Of a stretch of DNA of 64,000 nucleotides, positions 38,153-49,509 are shown piece by piece. The position numbers were made by a program, and so were the translations under genes. The stretch spans positions 1 to 64,000 of the forward strand of contig NZ_JAAN01000011.1 of assembly GCF_000559025.1 (NCBI RefSeq), read 5' to 3'. The DNA comes from Luteimonas huabeiensis HB2. GTDB taxonomy: Bacteria > Pseudomonadota > Gammaproteobacteria > Xanthomonadales > Xanthomonadaceae. How positions within the stretch are numbered: position 1 is the first letter of the stretch; every line of letters begins with the position of its first letter. The notes under the pieces were generated by a model that was given only the letters and a program-made list of their open reading frames with translations, made no database searches and was not told the DNA's origin.

Positions 38153-40237
38153 ATGAGCGCCGCATCGCCCGAACCGGGCAGGGCGCCGCTGACGACGCTG
38201 CCCGGGGTGGGCGCGCAGACCGCGCAGCGGCTGGCCGCGCGCGGGCTGGCCACGCTGCAGGACCTGTGGCTGCACCTGCCGCGGCAGTACGAGGACCGCA
38301 CCCGGCTGACCCCGATCCGCGACCTGCGCCCGGGCGTGCCGGCGCAGGTGGAAGGCACGGTGGAGGCGGCCGAGCGGGGCTTCCGCGGCCGCCCGGTGCT
38401 GCGGGTGGCGCTGCGCGACGCCTCGGGCGGCGCCCTGCTGCTGCGTTTCTTCCATTTCCGCGCCGCGCAGCTCGCGCAGTTCGCCCCCGGCACGCGGCTG
38501 CGGGCCTACGGCACGCCGCGCCCGGGCCCGCACGGCCTGGAGATCGTGCATCCCAGCTACCGCGCGCTCGGCGGCGACGAAGCGCCGCTGGACGAACAGT
38601 TGGAGCCGGTCTATCCGCAGGTCGAGGGCGTGGGCCCGGCGCTGCTGCGCAAGCTGATCGCGCGCGCGCTGGAGCGCCTGCCCGGCGACGATGCGCTGGA
38701 ACTGCTGCCGGCGGCGCTGCGCGGCGAGGTGCCGAGCCTGCGCGCGGCCCTGCTGTACGTGCACCGGCCGCCGCCGGACGCCGACCTGGCCGCGCTGTCG
38801 GCCGGCACTCATCCGGCGCAGCGGCGGCTGGCGATCGAGGAACTGCTGGCGCACCACCTCAGCCTGCGGCGCCAGCGCATCGCCTGGCAGCGGCATGCCG
38901 CGCCGGCATTCGACGGCCCTGGCGCGCTCGCGGCGCGGCTGGAGGCGTCGCTGCCGTTCGCGCTGACTTCGGCGCAGCGGCGGGTGTTCGCGCAGGTCCG
39001 CGACGACCTGCGGCGGCCGCGGCCGATGCTGCGGCTGGTGCAGGGCGACGTCGGCTCGGGCAAGACCGTGGTCGCCGCGCTGGCGGCGACGCTGGCGGTC
39101 GAAGCCGGCGCGCAGGCGGCGCTGATGGCGCCCACCGAGCTGCTGGCCGAGCAGCACTTCGCCAGCCTGCAGGGCTGGCTGCGGCCGCTGGGCGTGGAGA
39201 CCGCGTGGCTGGCCGGCAAGGTCTCCGGCAAGGCCCGCGCCCGCGCGCTGGAGGCCATCGCCGACGGCAGCGCGCAGGTCGTGGTCGGCACCCACGCGCT
39301 GATGCAGGAAGGCGTGGCCTTCCGCCGGCTGGGGCTGGCCATCATCGACGAGCAGCACCGCTTCGGCGTGCACCAGCGCCTGGCCCTGCGCGACAAGGGC
39401 GGCGACGACGGCCTGCTGCCGCACCAGCTGGTGATGACCGCCACCCCGATCCCGCGCACGCTGGCGATGTCCGCCTACGCCGATCTCGACGTGTCGGCGA
39501 TCGACGAACTGCCGCCCGGGCGCACGCCGGTGCGTACCGTGGCGCTGGGCGCGCACCGGCGGCCCGAGCTGATCGACCGCATCCGCGCGGCCTGCGCGCA
39601 GGGGCGGCAGGCGTACTGGGTCTGCACGCTGATCGACGACAGCGACGAGGTCGTCGCGCAGGCCGCGCAGAGCACCTTCGAGCAGTTGCAGGCGGCGTTG
39701 CCGCAGGTGCGCGTCGGGCTGGTGCACGGGCGCATGAAGGCGGCGGAGAAGCAGGCGGTGATGCGCGCGTTCAAGGACGGCGCGCTCGGGCTGCTGGTCG
39801 CCACCACCGTGATCGAGGTCGGCGTGGACGTGCCCAACGCCTCGCTGATGGTGGTCGAGAACGCCGAACGGCTGGGCCTGGCGCAGCTGCACCAGCTGCG
39901 CGGCCGGGTGGGGCGGGGCGCCAGCGCGTCGAGCTGCGTGCTGCTGTACCAGCCGCCGCTGTCGCGGCTGGCGCGCGAGCGGCTGGCGACGATGCGCGAG
40001 ACCAACGACGGCTTCGTCATCGCCGAGCGCGACCTGGCGCTGCGCGGGCCGGGCGAGCTGCTGGGCACGCGGCAGACCGGCATCGCCAGTTTCCGCGTCG
40101 CCGACCTGGTCCGCGATGCCGCGCTGCTGCCGCAGGTGCACGCGCTGGCCGAGCGCCTCCAGGCCGAGGCGCCGGGCGTGGCCGACCGCCTGGTGGAGCG
40201 CTGGATCGGCGGCGCCTCGCGCTACGCGGCGGCCTGA
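38153..40237 (+). CDS. recG: ATP-dependent DNA helicase RecG
   Basis: This 694-residue protein remodels stalled forks and branched DNA. It has an N-terminal wedge/OB domain (about 60-150), Walker A GDVGSGKT (298-305), MAPTELLAEQHF, the DEQH box (399-402), MTATPIPRTLA, and the C-terminal GRVGRG and RDLALRGPGELLGTRQ. It is the usual length. ATG 38153 follows GATGAGG, 38 bp after ridA. Confidence 0.97.
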   Translation: MSAASPEPGRAPLTTLPGVGAQTAQRLAARGLATLQDLWLHLPRQYEDRTRLTPIRDLRPGVPAQVEGTVEAAERGFRGRPVLRVALRDASGGALLLRFFHFRAAQLAQFAPGTRLRAYGTPRPGPHGLEIVHPSYRALGGDEAPLDEQLEPVYPQVEGVGPALLRKLIARALERLPGDDALELLPAALRGEVPSLRAALLYVHRPPPDADLAALSAGTHPAQRRLAIEELLAHHLSLRRQRIAWQRHAAPAFDGPGALAARLEASLPFALTSAQRRVFAQVRDDLRRPRPMLRLVQGDVGSGKTVVAALAATLAVEAGAQAALMAPTELLAEQHFASLQGWLRPLGVETAWLAGKVSGKARARALEAIADGSAQVVVGTHALMQEGVAFRRLGLAIIDEQHRFGVHQRLALRDKGGDDGLLPHQLVMTATPIPRTLAMSAYADLDVSAIDELPPGRTPVRTVALGAHRRPELIDRIRAACAQGRQAYWVCTLIDDSDEVVAQAAQSTFEQLQAALPQVRVGLVHGRMKAAEKQAVMRAFKDGALGLLVATTVIEVGVDVPNASLMVVENAERLGLAQLHQLRGRVGRGASASSCVLLYQPPLSRLARERLATMRETNDGFVIAERDLALRGPGELLGTRQTGIASFRVADLVRDAALLPQVHALAERLQAEAPGVADRLVERWIGGASRYAAA

Positions 40238-40250
40238 CCCGCGTCGCGGG

Positions 40251-40256
40251 CATAAT
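40251..40256 (+). promoter_or_regulatory. -10 box placing the nucleoside hydrolase as leaderless
   Basis: CATAAT ends 6 bp before ATG 40263, so the predicted transcription start (+1) is the first base of the start codon. Confidence 0.55.
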
Positions 40257-40262
40257 GGCCCG

Positions 40263-41198
40263 ATGGACGAACGCATTCCGCTGCTCATCGATACCGATCC
40301 GGGGGTCGACGACGCCCTGGCCCTGCTGATGGCCTTCGACGATCCCGCGCACCGCGTCGTCGGGCTGACCATCGCCGCCGGCAACGTCGGCCTGCGCCAT
40401 ACCGTGGGCAACGCGCTGAAGCTGGTCGAGGTGTGCGGGCTGGACGTGCCGGTGTTCGCCGGCGCCGAGGCGCCGCTGCTGCACCCGGCCCGCGACGCCG
40501 GCTACGTGCACGGCGAGGACGGCTTCGGCGACGTCGGCTACGCGCCCGCGGCGCGGCAGGCCGAGGCCGAGCACGCGGCGCTGGCGATCCTGCGGCTCTC
40601 GCATGCCTACGCCGGCCGGTTGCTGCTGGTCGCGCTGGGCCCGCTGACCAATCTCGCGCTGGCGCTGAAACTCGACCCGAGCCTGCCGCAGCGGGTGGCG
40701 CGACTGGTGGTGATGGGCGGCGCGGTCACCGCGCACGGCAACATCACCCCCGCGGCGGAGTTCAACATCGCCTTCGATCCGGAGGCCGCGCACATCGTGT
40801 TCCAGGCCTTTCCGCGCTTCGACCTGGTGGACTGGGAGGCGACCATCGCGCATGGCTTCCCGCATGCCGAGGCCGAAGCCTGGCTGCAGGCCGATTCCCC
40901 GCGGGCGCGGTTCTACGCCGACATCTCGCGCCATACCCGGTTGTGGTCGGTCGATCGCCGCGGCGACCTCTGGCATGCCGCCGACGCGCTGGCGATGGCG
41001 GTGGCGCTGGAGCCCGAGGGCGTGGAAGCGTGGGCCGAGCGGCCGCTGGCGGTGGAGCTGGACGGCCGCCACACCCGCGGCGCCACCGTCGTGGACTGGC
41101 TGCGCCAGGACGGCGCCCCGGACAACGCCCGGATCGCGCTGCGCTACGCCCCGGCGCGGTTCCACGAGCGGATGCGCCGCGCGCTCGCGGCCGGCTGA
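40263..41198 (+). CDS. Inosine-uridine preferring nucleoside hydrolase
   Basis: This 311-residue enzyme hydrolyses the N-glycosidic bond of ribonucleosides. The calcium-binding signature DTDPGVDD lies at 10-17, with VALGPLTNLALAL, VVMGGAVTAHGNITPAAEFN (metal and ribose contacts) and a conserved C-terminal HAADALAMAVAL. It is full length. Specificity (purine, pyrimidine or both) is not clear from the sequence. Confidence 0.95.
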   Translation: MDERIPLLIDTDPGVDDALALLMAFDDPAHRVVGLTIAAGNVGLRHTVGNALKLVEVCGLDVPVFAGAEAPLLHPARDAGYVHGEDGFGDVGYAPAARQAEAEHAALAILRLSHAYAGRLLLVALGPLTNLALALKLDPSLPQRVARLVVMGGAVTAHGNITPAAEFNIAFDPEAAHIVFQAFPRFDLVDWEATIAHGFPHAEAEAWLQADSPRARFYADISRHTRLWSVDRRGDLWHAADALAMAVALEPEGVEAWAERPLAVELDGRHTRGATVVDWLRQDGAPDNARIALRYAPARFHERMRRALAAG

Positions 41199-41218
41199 GC
41201 GGCGCTGCCCGGGGCCGA

Positions 41219-41247
41219 TTGCGCCCGCCGCGTCCGCCCGCTACACT
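41219..41247 (+). promoter_or_regulatory. rpmE2 promoter
   Basis: TTGCGC (41219-41224) and TACACT (41242-41247) are separated by exactly 17 bp, 29 bp before the start codon. Confidence 0.6.
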
Positions 41248-41276
41248 AAGCGGCTTCCCGCAAGCCCGGTGCCGCC

Positions 41277-41525
41277 ATGAAGGCCGACATCCATCCCGAT
41301 TACCGCGAAGTCGTGTTCCAGGACGTGACTTCCGATTTCCGCTTCCTGACCCGCTCGACCCTCGCTGCCACGGCGAAGGAGACCGTCAAGTGGGAGGACG
41401 GCAACGAGTACCCGCTGGTCAAGATCGAAGTGTCCTCGGCCACGCATCCGTTCTACACCGGCCAGAACAAGATCATGGACACCAGCGGCCGCGTCGACAA
41501 GTTCCGCAAGCGCTACGCCAAGTAA
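41277..41525 (+). CDS. rpmE2: 50S ribosomal protein L31 type B
   Basis: This 82-residue L31 has signatures [26 protein letters not shown] and the C-terminal [12 protein letters not shown]. It has no cysteines and so is the zinc-independent type B form. In many bacteria that form is induced by zinc limitation through Zur. I see no Zur-like palindrome here, so it may be constitutive. It is monocistronic. Confidence 0.97.
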   Translation: MKADIHPDYREVVFQDVTSDFRFLTRSTLAATAKETVKWEDGNEYPLVKIEVSSATHPFYTGQNKIMDTSGRVDKFRKRYAK

Positions 41526-41571
41526 GCGCCGGCCGCGCATCGCGCGGCGCGGACCGACGGACCGATCGCAT

Positions 41572-41605
41572 CCAGCGGCTGCCCTCGTGGCGGCCGCTGG
41601 CGTTT
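41572..41605 (+). terminator. Possible rpmE2 terminator
   Basis: The stem CCAGCGGC (41572-41579) / GCCGCTGG (41593-41600) is followed by CGTTT. The T-run is short. Confidence 0.45.
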
Positions 41606-41663
41606 GCGCGCCCGGCCCGTCCGCGCATGCGACCAATGGCGGAGCAGTCCCTACGCGCCGGTA

Positions 41664-41672
41664 TGCGATAAT
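41664..41672 (+). promoter_or_regulatory. Extended -10 promoter of gltA
   Basis: TG-C-GATAAT lies about 97 bp before the GTG start, giving a leader that contains a GC-rich hairpin (CCGCGG repeated). The -35 is weak. Confidence 0.55.
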
Positions 41673-41768
41673 GGTGGTTCCCGCGGCCGCGCCGCGGTTC
41701 TCTCCCGCATGACCCATGCCGTCGTCGCGTCCCCCGGGGCCGCCACGACCCTCAGTAAGGAGTGTGCT

Positions 41769-43058
41769 GTGTCAACACTTGACCAGGTCACGCTGAGCGC
41801 CGGCGACAAGTCGGTGACGTTGCCGGTGCTGACCGGAACCCTCGGCAATCCCTGCATCGATATCGCCAAGCTGCCGAAGGAGACCGGTTGCTTCACCTAC
41901 GATTCCGGCTTCACCGCCACGGCGTCGTGCAAGTCCGCGATCACCTACATCGACGGCGACAACGGCGTGCTGCTGTATCGCGGCTACCCGATCGAGCAGC
42001 TCGCCGAGCAGTCCAGCTTCCTCGAGGTCGCGCACCTGCTGATCTCCGGCGAGCTGCCGACCAAGCAGGAGTTCGAGCGCTTCACCCACGAGGTGACGCA
42101 CCACACGATGATGCACGAGGCGCTGAAGAGCTTCCTCAACGGCTTCCGCCACGACGCCCACCCGATGGCGATGCTGTGCGGCTCGGTGGCCTCGCTGTCG
42201 GCCTTCTACCACGACACCCTCGACCTGGCCGATCCCGAGCAGCGCCGCATGGCGGCGATCCGCCTGCTGGCGAAGATGCCGACGATCGCCGCGGCCGCCT
42301 ACCGCTATTCGATCGGCTGGCCGATCCGCTACCCGCGCAACAACCTCGAGTACGTCGATCGCTTCCTGCACATGATGTTCGAGGTGCCCAGCGAGCCGCT
42401 GGAGCTGAACCCGGTCGTGGCCAAGGCCCTGGACCTGCTGTTCATCCTGCACGCCGACCACGAGCAGAACGCCTCCACCTCCACCGTGCGGCTGGTGGGC
42501 TCCACCGGCGCCAACCCCTACGCCTGCGTCGCGGCCGGCATCGCCGCGCTGTGGGGGCCGGCGCACGGCGGTGCCAACGAGGCGGTGCTGAAGATGCTCG
42601 AGGAGATCGGCACCCCGGACAACGTCGACAGCGCCATCGCCAAGGCCAAGGACAAGAACTCCGGCTTCCGCCTGATGGGCTTCGGCCATCGCGTCTACAA
42701 GAACTTCGACCCGCGCGCCAAGATCATCCGCGAGATGACCCACAAGGTGCTGGGCGAGCTGCAGATCGACGATCCGCTGCTGGAAGTGGCGATGAAGCTC
42801 GAGGAGGCGGCGCTGAAGGACGAGTACTTCGTGCAGCGCAAGCTGTACCCGAACGTCGATTTCTACAGCGGCATCATCTACAAGGCGCTGAAGATCCCGA
42901 CCGAGATGTTCACCGTCATGTTCGCCATCGGCCGCACCGCCGGCTGGGTCGCGCACTGGCTGGAGCAGCAGGTCGATCCGGAGGCCAAGATCGGCCGTCC
43001 GCGGCAGATCTACACCGGCGCCGATACCCGCGACTACGTGGCCATCGACAAGCGTTGA
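41769..43058 (+). CDS. gltA: Type II citrate synthase
   Basis: This 429-residue enzyme condenses oxaloacetate and acetyl-CoA at the entry of the TCA cycle. Active-site stretches are [34 protein letters not shown] and [14 protein letters not shown]. The length matches the hexameric, NADH-sensitive type of Gram-negative bacteria. GTG 41769 is chosen because AAGGAG (41757-41762) sits 6 bp upstream and the N-terminus then aligns with the family. Its stop overlaps the next ATG by 1 bp. Confidence 0.97.
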   Translation: MSTLDQVTLSAGDKSVTLPVLTGTLGNPCIDIAKLPKETGCFTYDSGFTATASCKSAITYIDGDNGVLLYRGYPIEQLAEQSSFLEVAHLLISGELPTKQEFERFTHEVTHHTMMHEALKSFLNGFRHDAHPMAMLCGSVASLSAFYHDTLDLADPEQRRMAAIRLLAKMPTIAAAAYRYSIGWPIRYPRNNLEYVDRFLHMMFEVPSEPLELNPVVAKALDLLFILHADHEQNASTSTVRLVGSTGANPYACVAAGIAALWGPAHGGANEAVLKMLEEIGTPDNVDSAIAKAKDKNSGFRLMGFGHRVYKNFDPRAKIIREMTHKVLGELQIDDPLLEVAMKLEEAALKDEYFVQRKLYPNVDFYSGIIYKALKIPTEMFTVMFAIGRTAGWVAHWLEQQVDPEAKIGRPRQIYTGADTRDYVAIDKR

Positions 43059-43669
43059 TGGCGCCGGCGGCCATCGCCGTCGCCCCGAAGCCGCGGCCCG
43101 TCCGCGGCTTCGCGCTTTTCAAGTGGGCGATCTACGCGCTGCTGGCGGGCAACGTGGCGCTGTACGCGCTGCAGGGCACGCCCACCGAGGCCATCGACAC
43201 CGCCGCCTGGGTGCTGCTGCTCCTGCTGTTCGAGTGGGAGACCGGCGACTGGCGGTTGCCGCGGTGGTCGCGCGCGGCGGTGCGCCTGCTGCGCGGCCTG
43301 GCCGGCCTGGCGGTGGTCTGGGCCTGCGTGGACTACGCGCTGGCCGGCGAGCGCCTGGACTTCGCCAACGCCGCCACCTGGCTGGGCGTGGTGCTCGCGT
43401 TGGAGCTGGAACTGCGCATGCCCGCGCACTGGCGGCGCACCCACCGGGCCCGTCGCCTGGCGGCCTGGGCGCTCTACGCCGCGCTCGCGGCCTTCGTGCT
43501 GGCGTGGTGGGCGCTGGCGATCGGCGGCCAGCGCGAGGCCCGCCTCGACGCCTGGGACGCCAGCCTGTGGCTGGCGGCGTTCGTGGTCATCGAGCTCAAC
43601 GTGTTCGGCTGGGCGGGTTCGGTGCGCGCCGCCGCGCCTCAGCGCCCGCTCGCGCCGCGCGCCTCGTAG
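43058..43669 (+). CDS. Six-helix membrane protein of unknown function
   Basis: This 203-residue protein has about six hydrophobic segments (about 20-38, 48-60, 75-95, 107-120, 130-150 and 168-188). It has short loops and a tryptophan-rich character but no charged catalytic motif. It starts in a TGATG overlap with gltA, so translation is likely coupled. I do not recognise the family; a role linked to respiration or the TCA cycle would be speculation. Its 3' end overlaps the convergent downstream gene by 31 bp. Confidence 0.75.
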   Translation: MAPAAIAVAPKPRPVRGFALFKWAIYALLAGNVALYALQGTPTEAIDTAAWVLLLLLFEWETGDWRLPRWSRAAVRLLRGLAGLAVVWACVDYALAGERLDFANAATWLGVVLALELELRMPAHWRRTHRARRLAAWALYAALAAFVLAWWALAIGGQREARLDAWDASLWLAAFVVIELNVFGWAGSVRAAAPQRPLAPRAS

Positions 43670-44298
43670 CCGGCGATCTCGTCCTCGGCCAGCAGCTGCC
43701 GCAGCTGCGCCGCCGAGGCGCGCCGCATCGGCCGCTCGTCGATGCCCGACAGCGGCGCCTGCCGCAGCGCCACGCGCGGCAGCACCGCGAGGTCGAAGCC
43801 GACCCCGTCGGCGAGGAACACCCACACCGGGACGTCCTCGACGCGATCGCGGTCCATGCGCAGCCGGCGGCTGCGCAGCTCGGCGGGGATGCCGCGCTCG
43901 TCGAGGAAGCGGGTCACCGCGTCCGGATCGTCGGCGAACAGCTGCAGTTGCACCGGCGAGTTGGCGTCGGCGGTACCGTCCAGCACCGGTCCGACCAGGC
44001 GCGGCTCGAAGGCGGCGAAGAAGTCGAGCGCGCGCGCGGCGGCCTCGCGGCGCAGACGCAGCGCGCCGGCCTGGTCCTCGCCCAGGAACAGCCGCTGGTA
44101 CTCGCGCAGCGCCGCCTCGATCTCTCGGTTGCGCGGCAGCGAGGCGTCGTCGCGGATGCCGAGCCGGTGGGCGGCCTTGAGCTTGGCCTGGTAGTAGTCG
44201 CGGATGCCGCCCTCGGCCATCAGCCGCGCGGCCTCGTGGGCCAGGCGATGGCGGCGTTCGCGGGTGCGCGTTTCGGCGTGCTGGCGGGCGCGATGCAT
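43639..44298 (-). CDS. Conserved hypothetical protein, possibly nucleotidyltransferase-like
   Basis: This 219-residue soluble protein has a helical, arginine-rich N-terminus (1-75; REYQRLFLGEDQAG) and a mixed C-terminal half with PVLDGTADANSPVQLQLFAD, GIPAELRSRRLRM and PVWVFLADGVGFDLAVLPR. The alternating strand pattern resembles small nucleotidyltransferase-like folds, but I cannot point to a GS...DxD motif, so no function is assigned. No strong ribosome-binding site precedes ATG 44298. The end overlaps the convergent membrane-protein gene. Confidence 0.75.
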   Translation of the reverse strand: MHRARQHAETRTRERRHRLAHEAARLMAEGGIRDYYQAKLKAAHRLGIRDDASLPRNREIEAALREYQRLFLGEDQAGALRLRREAAARALDFFAAFEPRLVGPVLDGTADANSPVQLQLFADDPDAVTRFLDERGIPAELRSRRLRMDRDRVEDVPVWVFLADGVGFDLAVLPRVALRQAPLSGIDERPMRRASAAQLRQLLAEDEIAGYEARGASGR

Positions 44299-44426
44299 GA
44301 GGAGTCCCCCGCTGGGTTCGGCCGAATGTACCGCACCCGCGTGCCGGGCGATGCCGCGGCAGGGCGGCATCGCCTGCGCGGTCCCGGTGCGTTCAGGCGT
44401 CGCGCGCGGGCGTCGCCCCGGAAGCT

Positions 44427-46928
44427 TCAGAAGATGTCGAAGGCTTCCTCGCCGGGCATGGCCTCGTCGTAGCCGTCGTCGGCCTCCGCGGCCATGCGAT
44501 CGAGGTCCTCGGCCTTGACGTACTCCAGGATGCCGCCGGTACCGCCCGGCAGCAGGCGGCCGCTGGCGCTCACCGCCACCTGCACCATGCCGGCCGGCGG
44601 ATCGTTCGGTGCGATCGGCTGGCCGTCGAGCGCGGCGCGCATGTAGTCGATCCAGATCGGCAGCGCGGCGCGGCCGCCGTACTCGCGGTAGCCGAGGGAG
44701 CGGTTGTCGTCGCGGCCCACCCACACGGTGGTGACCAGGTTGCCGCCGAAGCCGGAGAACCAGGCGTCGCGATGGTCGTTGGTGGAGCCCGTCTTGCCGC
44801 CGATGTCCTCGCGCTCGAGCACCCTGGCGGCGGCGCCGGTGCCGCGCGCGACCACGTCGCGCATCATCGACACCAGCTGGTAGGCCACGCGCTCGTCGAT
44901 GGCGCGCGGGGCGACCGGCGCATCCGGGTCGCGGGCGACCTGGATCGCTTCGGGCGGCGTCTCCGCCGGCGCGGGGCGCGGCGGCGCCGGCGGTTGCGCC
45001 GGGCCGAGATTGAAGCCGTCGACGACGTAGGTCTCCGCCGGGGTGGCGGCGCGGCCGTCGGAGCCGCAGCCGCGGCAGGCCACCGCCGGCTCCGCCTTGA
45101 ACACCTGCCGGCCGTCGCGGTCCTTGACCTCGTCGATGAACCACGGGGTGATCCGCGAGCCGCCGTTGGCGAACACCGCATAGCCGCGCGCGATCTCCAT
45201 CGGGGTCAGCGAGGGCGTGCCCAGGGCGATCGACAGGTTCGGCGGCAGCTCGGATTCCTCGAAGCCGAAATGGCTGATGTAGCGGCGCGCGTAGTCCACG
45301 CCGATGCTGTCGAGCAGGCGCACCGAGACCAGGTTGCGCGAGCGCACCAGCGCTTCGCGCAGGCGCATCGGGCCGGCGAAGCGGCCATCGTCGTTCTGCG
45401 GGCGCCATTCCTGGCCGCGGCGCATGCGGAAGACCACCGGCGCGTCGGCCACGATCGAGGCCGGGTTGAACCCCTTCTCGAAGGCGGCGGCGTAAATGAA
45501 GGGCTTGAAGCTGGAGCCGGGCTGGCGGCGCGCCTGTGTGGCGCGGTTGAACTTCTGCCCGGCGAAGCTGAAGCCGCCGACCAGGGCGCGCAGCGCGCCG
45601 GTGTCGTATTCCAGCGACACCAGGGCCGACTGCGCGCGCGGCAGCTGCGCGAACTGGTAGCTGATCGCCGGCGGCGGGGCGTCCTCGCCTTCGGCCGCGG
45701 GCTTGGCGGCGGTCTCGATCCGGCGCACGCGGATCACGTCGCCGCGCACGGCCAGCGCCGACGGCGCGCGGTTGGTCCAGCGGCTGGCCGCCGCGTCGAG
45801 GGTCAGTTCGGTACCGTCGGCGAGGACCGCGTCCAGGGTGCCGCCGCCGCTGCGCATCACCACCGCCGGCAGCAGGCCGCCCTGGGCCGGAATGCCGCGC
45901 AGGCGCGCGGCCGCGGTGGCGGCGTCCTCGTCGTCGGCCAGCTCGAAGTGCTGTTCCGGCTTGGCCACGCCGTGGCGGCGGTCGTAGGCCAGCAGGCCCT
46001 CGCGCAGGGCGCGGTCGGCGGCGGTCTGCGCCACCGGGTCGATGGTGGTGGTCACGTGGTAGCCGCGGGTCAGCACGTCGCCGCCGTAGCGGGCGATCAT
46101 CTCCTGCCGCACCATCTCGGCCACGTAGGGCGCGTACACCTCCACCGGGCGCTCGTGCGGCTCGGCGTGCATCTGCGCGGCCTGCGCCAGGCGCTCGTCG
46201 GCCTGGGAGATGAAACCCAGCTCGCGCATGCGCTGCAGCACGTAGTCGCGGCGGATCCGCGCGCGCTCCGGGTTGGTGACCGGGTTGCCGCTGGACGGGA
46301 ACTTGGGGATCGAGGCCAGGGTGGCGATCTCGTCCAGGCTCAGCGCGTCCAGGGCCTTGCCGTAGTAGAACTCGGCCGCGGCGGCGATGCCGTAGGCGCG
46401 GTTGCCGAAGAAACTCTTGTTCAGGTACAGCTCGAAGATCTCGTCCTTGCTGAGCTCGCGCTCCATCTTCATCGCCAGCAGCATCTCCGCCAGCTTGCGG
46501 GTGTAGCTGTACTCGGAGCTGAGGAAGAACTGCCGCGCCACCTGCTGGGTGATGGTGGAGCCGCCGGGCACGCGGCGGTCGTCGGTGGTGGCCAGCAGCC
46601 AGATCGCGCGCGCCACGCCCTTGTAGTCCACGCCATGGTGCTGGTAGAAGCGGTTGTCCTCGATCGCGATGAAGGCCTGCTTGACCCGCTCCGGCACGTC
46701 CTCGATCCGGACCGGGTAGCGCCGGGTCTCGCCGAACAGCGCCATCAGCTTGCCGTCGCGGGCGTAGACGTAGAGCGGTTCCTGCAGCTCGACGTCGCGC
46801 AGCGACTGCACGTCGGGCAGGCGCGCGGAGACGACGAAGTACAGCGTCGCCGCGGCGAGGATGCCCAGCGCGGCCATTCCGAGGAAGACGAGCGCGGACC
46901 AGCGCAACAGGCGGCGGAATCGGGACAT
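44427..46928 (-). CDS. mrcA: Penicillin-binding protein 1A
   Basis: This 833-residue bifunctional peptidoglycan synthase has an N-terminal membrane anchor (about 10-33). The glycosyltransferase GT51 domain has catalytic E90 in [19 protein letters not shown], followed by [13 protein letters not shown]. The OB-like insert is at about 330-430. The transpeptidase domain has SxxK S472-S-F-K475, SRN (530-532) and KTGS (712-715). A proline-rich linker (about 640-665) interrupts the transpeptidase. It is divergent from pilM, an arrangement widespread in gammaproteobacteria. The start is set at [10 protein letters not shown]; the frame stays open 87 bp upstream. Confidence 0.97.
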   Translation of the reverse strand: MSRFRRLLRWSALVFLGMAALGILAAATLYFVVSARLPDVQSLRDVELQEPLYVYARDGKLMALFGETRRYPVRIEDVPERVKQAFIAIEDNRFYQHHGVDYKGVARAIWLLATTDDRRVPGGSTITQQVARQFFLSSEYSYTRKLAEMLLAMKMERELSKDEIFELYLNKSFFGNRAYGIAAAAEFYYGKALDALSLDEIATLASIPKFPSSGNPVTNPERARIRRDYVLQRMRELGFISQADERLAQAAQMHAEPHERPVEVYAPYVAEMVRQEMIARYGGDVLTRGYHVTTTIDPVAQTAADRALREGLLAYDRRHGVAKPEQHFELADDEDAATAAARLRGIPAQGGLLPAVVMRSGGGTLDAVLADGTELTLDAAASRWTNRAPSALAVRGDVIRVRRIETAAKPAAEGEDAPPPAISYQFAQLPRAQSALVSLEYDTGALRALVGGFSFAGQKFNRATQARRQPGSSFKPFIYAAAFEKGFNPASIVADAPVVFRMRRGQEWRPQNDDGRFAGPMRLREALVRSRNLVSVRLLDSIGVDYARRYISHFGFEESELPPNLSIALGTPSLTPMEIARGYAVFANGGSRITPWFIDEVKDRDGRQVFKAEPAVACRGCGSDGRAATPAETYVVDGFNLGPAQPPAPPRPAPAETPPEAIQVARDPDAPVAPRAIDERVAYQLVSMMRDVVARGTGAAARVLEREDIGGKTGSTNDHRDAWFSGFGGNLVTTVWVGRDDNRSLGYREYGGRAALPIWIDYMRAALDGQPIAPNDPPAGMVQVAVSASGRLLPGGTGGILEYVKAEDLDRMAAEADDGYDEAMPGEEAFDIF

Positions 46929-46974
46929 CGAGGGCGTTTCCTGCGGGGGGCGTGGCCTGGGAGTCTGGCCGCGG

Positions 46975-46980
46975 AGTATA
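46975..46980 (-). promoter_or_regulatory. mrcA -10 box
   Basis: On the minus strand TATACT lies 46 bp before the mrcA start. No clear -35 is present. Confidence 0.45.
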
Positions 46981-46981
46981 G

Positions 46982-48240
<1,259 letters not shown>

Positions 48241-48241
<1 letters not shown>

Positions 48242-48858
48242 TGGCCCGCATCAACCTGCTGCCCTGGCGCGCCGAGCGCCGCAAGCAGCGCCAGAAGGAA
48301 TTCGGGGCGATGCTGGCCCTGGCGGCGGTCGCCGGCCTCGCCCTGTGGCTGGCGGTCAACACCTATTACAACGCCCAGATCGAGGGGCAGCGCGCGCGCA
48401 ACGCCTTCCTCGACCAGCAGATCGCCCAGGTCGACGAGCGGATCAAGGAGATCGACGAGCTGGACCGCCAGCGCGCGCGGCTGCTGGCGCGCAAGGACGT
48501 GATCGAGAAGCTGCAGGCCAGCCGCTCGCAGATGGTGCACCTGTTCGACTCGCTGGTGCGCACGATCCCCGACGGGGTGATGCTGACCTCGCTCAAGCAG
48601 GAGGGCGAGCGCCTGACCCTGGAAGGCCGTTCGCAGTCCAACGCCCGGGTCAGCACCTACATGCGCAACCTGGAAGGCTCCGGCTGGATGACCCGCCCGG
48701 ACCTGTCGATCATCGAAGCCCGCGCGGCCGAGGGCGCGGCGATGCCGGGCCTGCCCTACGCGTTCCGGCTGACCGTCACCCTGGCCAATCCCAGCGCCCC
48801 CGAGGGCGCGGCGGACGAGGCGGCGGAAGCGACCCCGACCGGAGGAGCCGCGCCGTGA
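48241..48858 (+). CDS. pilN: Type IV pilus assembly protein PilN
   Basis: This 205-residue bitopic protein has the conserved N-terminal MARINLLPWRAERRKQRQKE, which binds PilM; one membrane helix (about 22-42); a coiled coil (about 45-85) and a periplasmic ferredoxin-like domain. It pairs with PilO. The stop overlaps the pilO GTG by 4 bp. Confidence 0.96.
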
Positions 48859-49508
48859 GCCAGAAGCGCAAGATGTCGCTCCGCGAGCTGGACTTCAACA
48901 ACACCGGGTCCTGGCCGCGCGAGTACAAGATCGGGTTCTGCGTGCTGGTGGGCCTGCTGATCTTCGGCCTGCTGTGGTGGGTGGTGATCCGCGACAAGCG
49001 CAGCGAACTGGAGGGGCTGGAGCGGCAGGAGGCCGAGAAGCGCGCGCAGTTCGAGGAGAAGCAGGGCCGCGCGGCCAACCTGGAGCCGCTCAAGCAGCAG
49101 CTCGCGCAGATGGAACAGCAACTGCAGCAGATGCTGCGCCAGCTGCCCAGCCGCACCGAGATGCCCGACCTGATCGTGGACATCTCGCAGACCGCGCTGG
49201 CCACCGGCATCCAGACCGATCTGTTCCAGCCGGGCCCGGAAACGCCGCAGGAGTTCTACGCCGAGAAGCCGATCGCGCTGCGGATGCGCGGCAGCTACCA
49301 CCAGTTCGGCGCCTTCGTCAGCGGCGTGGCCTCGCTGCCGCGGGTGGTGATCATGACCATGCACGACATCTCGCTGCGCCCGCGCGACGGCGCCTCGATC
49401 GGCCCCGGCGGCGCGCTGGAGCTCGCCGGCACGGTGAAGACCTACCGCTACCTCGACGAGGAAGAGACCGCCGAGCAGGAACAGGCGAACGCCGGGGGAG
49501 GGCGCTGA
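48855..49508 (+). CDS. pilO: Type IV pilus assembly protein PilO
   Basis: This 217-residue bitopic inner-membrane protein has a membrane helix (about 28-46), a coiled coil (about 50-95) and a periplasmic domain that dimerises with PilN and contacts PilP. GTG 48855 lies in the GTGA overlap with the pilN stop and follows GGAGGAG at 48841. Confidence 0.95.
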   Translation: MSQKRKMSLRELDFNNTGSWPREYKIGFCVLVGLLIFGLLWWVVIRDKRSELEGLERQEAEKRAQFEEKQGRAANLEPLKQQLAQMEQQLQQMLRQLPSRTEMPDLIVDISQTALATGIQTDLFQPGPETPQEFYAEKPIALRMRGSYHQFGAFVSGVASLPRVVIMTMHDISLRPRDGASIGPGGALELAGTVKTYRYLDEEETAEQEQANAGGGR

Positions 49509-49509
49509 C

